A stretch of 7,837 nucleotides of DNA from an uncultured Selenomonadaceae bacterium (lineage in GTDB: Bacteria; Bacillota; Negativicutes; Selenomonadales; Selenomonadaceae): positions 1-7,837 of the forward strand of contig CAJOKY010000124.1 of assembly GCA_905235425.1 (NCBI GenBank). Direction: 5' to 3'. Each line of letters begins with the position of its first letter. The stretch's first letter is position 1. Shown here one piece after another: positions 1 to 5,260 of the stretch. The notes beneath the pieces were generated by a model. That model made no database searches. It saw only the letters and a list, made by a program, of their open reading frames with translations, and was not told the origin of the DNA. The position numbers were made by a program, and so were the translations under genes.

Positions 1-426
1 GCCGGAATGCAAGTCGTTGCCTTCAAATTGCGCGACGAAGAATATGGAGTAAATATTTTTCAGGTACAGGAAATTCGTAACCTTGTAGATATTACGCGCG
101 TGCCTTTTTCTGCCAGCTACATTAAAGGCGTTATCAATCTGCGCGGAAGTGTCTTGCCGGTAATTGACTTGAAAAAGCGGCTTGGTCTTGAGCAGACGCC
201 GTACACAGACAAAACGCGTATTGTAACGGTTAAGGTAGGAGATCTGCCGGTAGGTATGCTTGTGGACGCGGTGACGGAAGTTTTAACCATTCCTACAAAA
301 TTGGTTGATACAAAGAAGGCAATCAGCGAAAAGGATATAGGAAAATTTTTAAGCGGCATAGGTAACATGGACGGGCGTCTTGTCATTATGCTGAATTTGG
401 AAGAAATTGTCGGATTACCGGGTTGA
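1..426 (+). CDS. cheW: Chemotaxis coupling protein CheW (5' end outside window)
   Basis: CheW is the cytoplasmic adaptor that links chemoreceptors to the histidine kinase CheA. The frame is open to the left edge (Ala-Gly precede Met at base 7), and 141 residues are visible. Typical CheW proteins are slightly longer, so the true start probably lies upstream and the ATG at 7 is likely internal. Counting from that Met, the family signatures are VVAFKLRDEEYGVNI (3-17), IRNLVDITRVP (23-33), the hallmark KGVINLRGSVLPVIDL (40-55), GMLVDAVTEVL (83-93) and a C-terminal segment GRLVIMLNLEEI (123-134). The protein is a single CheW domain with no receiver or CheA part. The gene ends in TGA and is followed by a heptamer repeat array, then by cheC. 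The order cheW-cheC-cheD-fliA matches the end of the B. subtilis fla/che operon. The identification is firm; only the start is unknown. Confidence 0.95.
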   Translation, partial: AGMQVVAFKLRDEEYGVNIFQVQEIRNLVDITRVPFSASYIKGVINLRGSVLPVIDLKKRLGLEQTPYTDKTRIVTVKVGDLPVGMLVDAVTEVLTIPTKLVDTKKAISEKDIGKFLSGIGNMDGRLVIMLNLEEIVGLPG

Positions 427-430
427 GTAG

Positions 431-550
431 TTAGCAATTAGCTATTAGCTGTTAGCCATTAGCTATTAGCTTTTAGGTGTTAGGTGTTAGGTTCTAGACT
501 AATTCCTGTTCCCTGATCCCTGATCCCTAATCCCTAATCCCTGCTCCCTA
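431..550. repeat. Degenerate heptamer tandem array A (cheW-cheC gap)
   Basis: The 140-nt gap between cheW and cheC is almost entirely a 7-nt-period array. The left arm (431-500) consists of TTAGCTA, TTAGCTG and TTAGGTG type units, with TAG recurring at exactly 7-nt steps from 432 to 495. The right arm (509-550) consists of ATCCCTA, ATCCCTG and CTCCCTA units. TTAGGTG units at 473-493 are largely complementary to the CCCTAAT units at 516-550 (about five of seven positions), so the transcript could fold back on itself. No ORF or promoter is evident inside. The style resembles cyanobacterial heptanucleotide STRR repeats; any function is unknown. Confidence 0.9.
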
Positions 551-552
551 AA

Positions 553-566
553 TTGGAGGGTAACTT
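553..566 (+). promoter_or_regulatory. Ribosome binding site of cheC
   Basis: TGGAGGG at 554-560 lies six bases before the ATG at 567. It begins directly where the heptamer array ends, and it fixes the cheC start. Confidence 0.8.
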
Positions 567-1181
567 ATGATTGATGAATATGACTTGACGCCAATACAAA
601 TGGACGCACTGAGAGAAATCGGCAACGTAGGCGCAGGTAATTCTGCTACTGCCCTTTCGCAAATCATAAACAAAAGAATTGATATGAATGTACCGAAAGT
701 AGCGCTTGTACCGATTGAATCAGTGCCGGATCTTGTAGGCGGTCCCGATACAATAGTTGTAGGTATTTTTTTGAGAGTTTACGGCAAAGCGCCCGGCAAC
801 ATTCTTTTCCTTATGCCGCAGAAAAGCGCCTTTTATCTCGTCGATACGCTTATGGGCAGAGAACACGGCACTACGAAAAAATTAGACTTTATGGACGAAT
901 CGGCGCTTATGGAAATTGGCAACATACTTTCCGGCGCTTACTTAAATGCATTTTTTAACTTTACGCATATTTCAATGTTGCCGTCAATTCCCGCTATGGC
1001 AATGGATATGGCGGGTGCAATTTTAAATATAGTGCTTGTACAGCTCGGTCAAATGGGCGATCAAGCAATGGTTATCGAGACAGAATTTTTAGCAGAGGAC
1101 GACGGCATTAACGGACATTTCTTCTTGGTGCCTGATCCCGGTTCGCTCGGAACCTTGATTAAGGCAGTGGGAGTTGAATAG
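567..1181 (+). CDS. cheC: CheY-P phosphatase CheC
   Basis: CheC is a cytoplasmic CheC/CheX/FliY-family phosphatase that removes phosphate from CheY-P and binds CheD in the adaptation system of Firmicutes and Thermotoga. The 204-residue length fits the family. Both pseudo-symmetric active-site motifs of the form [DS]-x3-E-x2-N-x22-P can be read. The first is D13, E17, N20, P43 (in MDALREIGNVGAGN) and the second is S112, E116, N119, P142 (in ESALMEIGN). Two intact sites suggest an active phosphatase, like CheC and unlike CheX, which uses one site. There is no FliN-type C-terminal domain, so it is not FliY. The start is ATG 567 with TGGAGGG upstream. The stop is two bases before the cheD ATG, so the two partners are almost certainly translated from one message. 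Confidence 0.96.
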   Translation: MIDEYDLTPIQMDALREIGNVGAGNSATALSQIINKRIDMNVPKVALVPIESVPDLVGGPDTIVVGIFLRVYGKAPGNILFLMPQKSAFYLVDTLMGREHGTTKKLDFMDESALMEIGNILSGAYLNAFFNFTHISMLPSIPAMAMDMAGAILNIVLVQLGQMGDQAMVIETEFLAEDDGINGHFFLVPDPGSLGTLIKAVGVE

Positions 1182-1183
1182 TT

Positions 1184-1669
1184 ATGGCAGACCTTATAAA
1201 AGTCGGCATGGCTGACTACAAGGTCGGTCGCAGTCCGTCTACCCTCATAAGCTACGGTTTAGGCTCGTGTATCGGCGTTTCCTTGTACGATCCCCAAAAG
1301 AAAGTTGGCGGCTTACTTCATATTATGTTGCCGGACAGCACGCAGGCAAGGGCAAGTGATAATCCCGCAAAATTCGCCGATACGGGTATACCGTTAATGC
1401 TTAATGAAGTTATGGCATTGGGCGCGTCTAAAAGTCGGCTTGTAGCTAAACTTGCAGGCGGCGCGCAGATGTTCGCCTTTGCCAATGCCACTGACATTAT
1501 GCGCGTAGGTACACGCAATGCAGAGGCGGTAAAGCAGATTTTACGGCGTAATGGCATTAAGGTTATCGCTGAAGATACCGGCGGAAATTACGGACGGACT
1601 GTTCAAATTGACCTTAACACCGGCGTTTACAAAGTCAAAACCATTGATCGCGGCGAAAAGGATATTTAG
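1184..1669 (+). CDS. cheD: Chemoreceptor glutamine deamidase CheD
   Basis: CheD converts specific receptor glutamines to glutamates (it can also act as an esterase), and in species with CheC it shuttles between receptors and CheC. The 161-residue protein carries the cysteine-protease-like catalytic set: Cys29 in YGLGSCIGV and His46 in LLHIMLP. Ser23 is at the position where Thermotoga CheD has the third catalytic residue, Thr21. Other family blocks are KFADTGIPLM (63-72), KLAGGAQMF (89-97), RNAEAVKQIL (111-120) and AEDTGGNYGR (129-138). The start is ATG 1184, two bases after the cheC stop, with GGGAG at 1169-1173 inside the cheC end as ribosome site (10-nt spacing). The stop codon TAG is in exact 7-nt register with the repeat array that follows. 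The identification is firm. Confidence 0.96.
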   Translation: MADLIKVGMADYKVGRSPSTLISYGLGSCIGVSLYDPQKKVGGLLHIMLPDSTQARASDNPAKFADTGIPLMLNEVMALGASKSRLVAKLAGGAQMFAFANATDIMRVGTRNAEAVKQILRRNGIKVIAEDTGGNYGRTVQIDLNTGVYKVKTIDRGEKDI

Positions 1670-1780
1670 GAGGTAGAGGGTAGGAGGTAGATAGTAGGAA
1701 TTACAATCTACAATCTACAATCTACAATCTAATCCCTAAAAGCTAACAGCTAAAAGCTAAAAGCTAACAGCTAACAGCTA
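1667..1780. repeat. Degenerate heptamer tandem array B (after cheD)
   Basis: The gap after cheD is filled with a 7-nt-period array. The left arm has TAG at 1667 (the cheD stop itself), 1674, 1681, 1688 and 1695, in units such as GAGGTAG and AGGGTAG. After a short GAATTA break, the right arm has CTA at 1708 and then every 7 nt to 1778: four CAATCTA units, one ATCCCTA, then six AAAGCTA or ACAGCTA units. The array runs directly into the ribosome site of the next gene. No ORF is supported inside. Confidence 0.9.
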
Positions 1781-1796
1781 AATGGAGATGATGACT

Positions 1797-2162
1797 TTGA
1801 CTAATGCAACGATAATGTTTGCGGCATTTATAATAAGCACCGTTTCCGTAGTCATTGTTTTTGTCGCGGGAATGACAAGCGGCGTCGTGCGTATGACGAC
1901 ATTACTTACAAGAACATTTTTCGCTTTTTTTATGGCAGGGGCGGCAAGTTACCTTGCACTTATGCTTTTTGATTGGTACTACGAAAAACAACATAAAAAA
2001 TTTATGTCGGAAGTTGAAGCCGCTGAAAGTGAATCGCCAAAAGATGTTGAAGTAAATATTTCTGCCGACGCTAAGGCACAAGCTGAAACGCCGCAACCTC
2101 AACAGGCTACACAAGCTGAGCAACCTACTTTTAAGCCTATGGATTTTGGCGCTAAGACGTAG
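1797..2162 (+). CDS. Unrecognised small membrane protein with two helices
   Basis: I do not recognise this family. From a TTG start at 1797 the product has 121 residues. Two hydrophobic stretches, about residues 6-26 and 37-58, are probable membrane helices, separated by a short loop containing R32 and R39. After the second helix comes DWYYEKQHKK and then a hydrophilic tail rich in Glu, Gln, Ala and Pro (to residue 121) without a visible fold. The TTG is preferred because GGAG at 1784-1787 lies nine bases upstream, in the same arrangement as the ribosome sites of cheC and fliA. ATG codons at 1782, 1788 and 1791 overlap or crowd that site, and starting at 1782 would give 126 residues. The position between cheD and fliA implies co-transcription with motility genes and suggests a membrane role in motility or chemotaxis, which is inference only. 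The stop TAG is in register with the next repeat array. Confidence 0.75.
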   Translation: MTNATIMFAAFIISTVSVVIVFVAGMTSGVVRMTTLLTRTFFAFFMAGAASYLALMLFDWYYEKQHKKFMSEVEAAESESPKDVEVNISADAKAQAETPQPQQATQAEQPTFKPMDFGAKT

Positions 2163-2254
2163 GGGATAGTGATTAGCTGGTAGCTATTAGCTTTTAGCTG
2201 TTAGCTTTTAGACTACTAACTACTCACTACTTACTAACTAATCCCTAATCCCTA
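2160..2254. repeat. Degenerate heptamer tandem array C (before fliA)
   Basis: TAG recurs at exact 7-nt steps from 2160 (the stop codon of the upstream gene) to 2209, in units such as CTATTAG, CTTTTAG and CTGTTAG. The array then switches to CTA units: 2213, 2220, 2227 and 2234, then, after a phase slip, 2238, 2245 and 2252. The last units are CCCTAAT, as in array A. The stretch 2218-2236 recurs exactly, as its reverse complement, at 4793-4811 in array D. Confidence 0.9.
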
Positions 2255-2255
2255 A

Positions 2256-2271
2256 TTGGGTGGTGACGACT
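2256..2271 (+). promoter_or_regulatory. Ribosome binding site that sets the fliA start
   Basis: GGGTGGTGA at 2258-2266 precedes ATG 2272 by five bases. A GTG at 2260 is in frame but lies inside this site, so ATG 2272 is the better start. Confidence 0.65.
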
Positions 2272-3027
2272 ATGGAAAGCAACGAAAATAAAATTGACGT
2301 GACAGAACTTTGGAAACAATATAAAATAAATAAATCGGTGGCACTTAGAAATAAGCTGGCTGAAATGTACTTGCCGCTTGTGAAAATCGTCTGCGGAAGG
2401 CTTGCCGTAAGTCTGCCGCCGCATTTGGATAGAGACGACCTTTTAAGCAGTGGTTTTTTTGGTTTATTGGACGCTATAGATCGATTTGATATAGATCGCA
2501 ACGTAAAATTTGAAACTTATGCCGGCGTGAGAATACGCGGCTCAATGTTAGATTATCTGCGTTCAAAAGACTGGATACCCGTAACAATGCGCCAAAAAAT
2601 TCGGCGCTATGAACAGACAGTTTACAGATTGGAATCTGAATTAGGCAGAAGTGCTACCGATAAAGAAGTTGCAGAGGCGCTCGGAATAACGCTTGATGAA
2701 CTTCAAACGCTGGTTAGTCAATGCAACGCGGCGACGGTTATACCGCTTGAAGAGTATATAAAAGCTGATTCGCCTGAAACGATTGATGCAAACCCTTCGG
2801 ATACAGCGGAATTTTTGGAACTGAAAGACACTTTGTCAAGAGCGATTGATCGCCTGCCGGAAAAAGAAAGAATAGTTGTATCGCTTTACTACTATGAAGA
2901 ATTGACGCTAAAAGAAATCAGCTTGATATTAAAATTGAGTGAGGCGCGAATATCGCAACTTCATACAAAGGCAATTTTCAGAATGCGCGGCTACTTGGCA
3001 AGAGCTAAAGAAAATATGGAAATGTAA
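2272..3027 (+). CDS. fliA: Flagellar RNA polymerase sigma factor sigma-28 (FliA/SigD)
   Basis: This is an alternative sigma factor that directs RNA polymerase to late flagellar, motility and chemotaxis promoters. The 251 residues (from ATG 2272) match the family length of about 240-255. Region 2 spans about 28-98, with LDRDDLLSSGFFGLLDAIDRFD (52-73) and FETYAGVRIRGSMLDYLR (80-97), the latter typical of FliA/WhiG. Region 3 is about 105-150 (LGRSATDKEVAEALGIT at 124-140). Region 4 is about 188-238 (LPEKERIVVSLYYYEELTL, then a helix-turn-helix about 211-235 with LSEARISQLHTKAI). The arginine-aspartate rich 2.4 region and the FETYA block separate it from SigB/SigF-like factors. Its place after cheD matches B. 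subtilis sigD. I see no anti-sigma factor FlgM in the window. WhiG-type factors are relatives, but the motility context makes sigma-28 clear. Confidence 0.96.
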   Translation: MESNENKIDVTELWKQYKINKSVALRNKLAEMYLPLVKIVCGRLAVSLPPHLDRDDLLSSGFFGLLDAIDRFDIDRNVKFETYAGVRIRGSMLDYLRSKDWIPVTMRQKIRRYEQTVYRLESELGRSATDKEVAEALGITLDELQTLVSQCNAATVIPLEEYIKADSPETIDANPSDTAEFLELKDTLSRAIDRLPEKERIVVSLYYYEELTLKEISLILKLSEARISQLHTKAIFRMRGYLARAKENMEM

Positions 3028-3036
3028 AGCCGCGTT

Positions 3037-3064
3037 TTAATATAATCTAAAATTCTTCGATAAT
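3037..3064 (+). promoter_or_regulatory. Possible promoter upstream of fapA
   Basis: The 74-nt fliA-fapA gap lacks a heptamer array and is AT-rich. TTAA (3037-3040), a 15-nt spacer and TTCGATAA (3056-3063) resemble the sigma-28 consensus TAAA-N15-GCCGATAA (three of four and six of eight matches). A perfect TATAAT at 3041-3046 also exists but has no convincing -35 box. Either could give fapA its own transcript. The evidence is weak. Confidence 0.3.
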
Positions 3065-3101
3065 TTGTTGAAAAAATATTTTATGAAAGGCGGGATACAA
3101 A

Positions 3102-4775
3102 GTGGGGGATGAAAAAGACTATCCGAAACTTGGAGGACCTGACTCCGGCTACTTGTACGAATTTAGGGACGACGGAGTATATTTGACGATATACCCCAAC
3201 ACGGCGGATTCTCTCCTTTTTGAACTTTCGGATATGCGCCAAATATTACGAGAATGCGGCGTGGTAAATTACGACGTTACAATGTTGGCGCGAACTGTAC
3301 GCGAGGCGTCGGGCAATTCACAAAAAATTGCCGATCCCGTTAAAATAAAGCCGGAAATTTTAAGTAGAGTAGGAACTGATGAAGCTGAAACAACTGCGGT
3401 AAAAGAAGACCTTTCAGAAAGTTACGCGAGAATTATCATTGACATAAGCCGCGATAAAATGAAAGCTACCGTAAGATACGATACAAAGGCAGGTACAAAA
3501 TTGCCGGATTTCGATATGGTAATGGCTGAACTTAAGGCGCAACATATTTCTTACGGCATTGATGAAGAAAGTATTAAGGATAATTGCGACGGACTAAGAC
3601 CTTATGTAGCCGCGCAGGGACTTCCTCCCGTTGCAGGCAACAACGCATACATTGACAGGAAGTTTGATTTAAGTGAAAAAGGGCGTCCGGTAATTGACGA
3701 ATATGACCGCGTTGACTACAAAAATATGAATCTCTTCGTATTAGTCAAGGCTAATGAAACGCTTGCAATAAGGATACCGCAGACTAAGGGCACGCCGGGC
3801 AAAAATATTTACGGTGAAACAGTTCCCGCGCAGAATGGTCGCCCAATTCCGATGCCTGCCGGTAAAAATACTACGGTTATAGGTGAAAATCAGCTTGTTG
3901 CCGCGATTAACGGACAGATTGTCGATACAGGCAATAAAATCAGCGTAGACCCGAGACTTGAAATTACAAGCTCGGTCGGCGTAGCTACAGGCAACATTGA
4001 TTTTGACGGCACCGTTACAATTTCCGGCGACGTGCAACAGGGATTTTTGGTAAAAGCTACCGGCGATATTGAGATTAAAGGCAGTGTAAACGGCGCAGAA
4101 ATTGTCGGCAGAAACGTAGTTGTAGGCGGCGGCTTGACAGGTGCAGAACGCGGTAAAATTCAATCTGTTCACGACGTACGCGTTGCCTTCGTAGAAAACG
4201 GCATAATTGAGGCAGGCGGCGACATTAACATTATGAAATTTGCCTTGCATTCGACACTACGCGCAGGAAAACGAATTGCGCTTGAAGGTTCGCCCGGACA
4301 GCTTACCGGCGGGCTTGCCGTTGCAGGTGAAGAAGTCTTGGCTAAGACAATGGGCAACAATGCCAACGTAGTCACGCGTGTTTCCGTCGGCATAGACCCC
4401 AATTTACAGAAAGAATATCATGAAGTTTGCAAAAATTACAAGGAAGGCAAGAAAAAACTTCTCCACATTACGCAGACTTTAAACACCCTTTCAAAATTGG
4501 ATATTAACACCCTGCCGCAAAGCCGCGTTGACCAGATTAACGCCTTGACGCGTTCCCAATTCCCTATAGCAGGACAGCTTAAACGCGATGAAAAGAAAAT
4601 TACCGAATTGGAAGAAAAACTTAAAGAGATGAAAAACGGCAAAGTTCGCGTTGATGATACAATGCATCCCGGCGTTCGGCTTTCAATAAATTCCGTCGTC
4701 AAAAATATTCAAGAAGTGTACAAGCATTGCTCAATGAAATTAAGTGACGGTGAAGTTGCTCTCGGACCGTTTTAA
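3102..4775 (+). CDS. fapA: FapA/DUF342 family flagellar assembly protein
   Basis: DUF342 (FapA) proteins are large cytoplasmic proteins tied to flagellar assembly or polar control in some bacteria; their biochemical role is not settled. The 557-residue product shows the family layout. An N-terminal region (1-205) includes a segment ARIIIDISRDKMKATVRYD (109-127). Next comes the FapA signature, GTPGKNIYGETVPAQNGRP (230-248) and GKNTTVIGENQLVAAINGQI (254-273). A repetitive Gly/Val/Ile-rich stretch (about 285-425), with VGVATGNIDFDGTVTISGDV and ATGDIEIKGSVNGAEI, should form a right-handed beta-helix. A charged coiled coil follows (about 434-515), then the conserved tail with HPGVRLSIN (522-530) and LSDGEVALGPF (547-557). 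The start is GTG 3102 with AAGGCGGG (3086-3093) eight bases upstream; an ATG at 3083 is out of frame. The position after fliA supports a flagellar job. Confidence 0.92.
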   Translation: MGDEKDYPKLGGPDSGYLYEFRDDGVYLTIYPNTADSLLFELSDMRQILRECGVVNYDVTMLARTVREASGNSQKIADPVKIKPEILSRVGTDEAETTAVKEDLSESYARIIIDISRDKMKATVRYDTKAGTKLPDFDMVMAELKAQHISYGIDEESIKDNCDGLRPYVAAQGLPPVAGNNAYIDRKFDLSEKGRPVIDEYDRVDYKNMNLFVLVKANETLAIRIPQTKGTPGKNIYGETVPAQNGRPIPMPAGKNTTVIGENQLVAAINGQIVDTGNKISVDPRLEITSSVGVATGNIDFDGTVTISGDVQQGFLVKATGDIEIKGSVNGAEIVGRNVVVGGGLTGAERGKIQSVHDVRVAFVENGIIEAGGDINIMKFALHSTLRAGKRIALEGSPGQLTGGLAVAGEEVLAKTMGNNANVVTRVSVGIDPNLQKEYHEVCKNYKEGKKKLLHITQTLNTLSKLDINTLPQSRVDQINALTRSQFPIAGQLKRDEKKITELEEKLKEMKNGKVRVDDTMHPGVRLSINSVVKNIQEVYKHCSMKLSDGEVALGPF

Positions 4776-4819
4776 GATTAGTGAGTAGTAAGTAGTAAGT
4801 AGTGAGTAGTTAATAGTAG
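4776..4819. repeat. Heptamer tandem array D (after fapA)
   Basis: After the fapA stop, TAG occurs at 4779, 4786, 4793, 4800, 4807 and 4814, exactly 7 nt apart, in units AAGTAGT and GAGTAGT. This array has only the TAG arm; no CTA arm follows. Bases 4793-4811 are an exact inverted copy of 2218-2236 in array C. Confidence 0.88.
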
Positions 4820-4837
4820 GATTCGGAGGTGTTTTTT

Positions 4838-5158
4838 ATGGAAGTTGTCACACCGGTAGGAATGCAAATGACCTATGCCAATTCAGGCAACGTAAGTCAA
4901 GTGCATCAAAATTTAAATAACGCTATCGCCTTGCAACAAGACCTTTATACGGATCGACAAAAGAAAGATGACGAGCTTAAACAGTCGCAAGTACGCAACA
5001 AAGACGATTCCGAAGGCGGCATTATTAAAGACGATCCCGACCGCAGAAGCCGTAACGGCGGATACTACTACAATGCATCGCAACAGCAGGAAGAAGACGA
5101 AGAGGAAACTTTTGCGGTAGACCCTAAAAGAGGTCGCTTGTTGGACTTCTCAATCTGA
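4838..5158 (+). CDS. Unrecognised small acidic hydrophilic protein
   Basis: No family is recognised. From ATG 4838 the product has 106 residues and no membrane segment or signal peptide, so it is probably cytoplasmic. The N-terminal third (1-35) contains MEVVTPVGMQMTYANSGN and an amphipathic stretch VHQNLNNAIALQQDLYTDRQ. The middle (40-90) is highly charged and low in complexity, including RRSRNGGYYYN and QQQEEDEEE. It ends with a small hydrophobic motif, DPKRGRLLDFSI (95-106), which may be the best conserved part. The ATG at 4838 is chosen because CGGAGGTG (4824-4831) sits at the proper distance; a GTG at 4829 lies within that site. It follows fapA and precedes a strong terminator, so it is the last gene of the flagellar transcript. 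A role in motility is inference from position. Confidence 0.8.
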   Translation: MEVVTPVGMQMTYANSGNVSQVHQNLNNAIALQQDLYTDRQKKDDELKQSQVRNKDDSEGGIIKDDPDRRSRNGGYYYNASQQQEEDEEETFAVDPKRGRLLDFSI

Positions 5159-5186
5159 TTTAAATTTACTATGAAAAATTACGTTT

Positions 5187-5227
5187 AAAAAAGTCGCTGT
5201 AGCTCTTTTTCATACAGCGGCTTTTTT
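5187..5227 (+). terminator. Intrinsic terminator closing the motility block
   Basis: Arms 5187-5201 and 5213-5227 pair over 15 bases (AAAAAAGTCGCTGTA with TACAGCGGCTTTTTT, one G-T wobble) around an 11-nt loop. The stem ends in a run of six T. The A-tract on the other side makes it possibly bidirectional. It lies 29 nt after the stop at 5158. Confidence 0.92.
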
Positions 5228-5246
5228 GCTAAACAATTTAGATTTT

Positions 5247-5260
5247 AGGAGGAAATTTTT
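5247..5260 (+). promoter_or_regulatory. Ribosome binding site deciding the TTG start of the oxidoreductase
   Basis: AGGAGG at 5247-5252 is eight bases before TTG 5261. No convincing promoter fits in the short space between the terminator (5227) and this site. Confidence 0.85.

Noticed and set aside
117..437. Minus-strand ORF of 106 codons opposite cheW
   Set aside because: It lies antisense to a clear CheW domain, has no recognisable protein features and no ribosome site; it is a shadow of the real gene.
431..550. CRISPR array or telomere-like repeat (CCCTAAT / TTAGGTG units)
   Set aside because: The period is 7 nt with no spacers, so it is not CRISPR. The resemblance to telomere repeats is superficial: units are degenerate, lie between co-directional genes and switch orientation within the array.
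1370..1385. GCCGATAC as sigma-28 -10 box within cheD
   Set aside because: No TAAA box at 14-16 nt upstream and it lies in the coding region without a downstream gene start nearby.
2260..2271. GTG 2260 as fliA start
   Set aside because: It overlaps the GGGTGGTGA ribosome site; ATG 2272 has proper spacing and gives the usual sigma-28 N-terminus.
3741..4250. Minus-strand ORF of 169 codons opposite fapA
   Set aside because: It is fully antisense to the FapA beta-helix region, and its product (rich in Asn, Ala, Tyr, Phe, Cys) looks like reverse-frame translation of Gly/Val/Ile repeats.
4829..4837. GTG 4829 as start of the small acidic protein
   Set aside because: It overlaps the CGGAGGTG ribosome site; ATG 4838 is correctly spaced.
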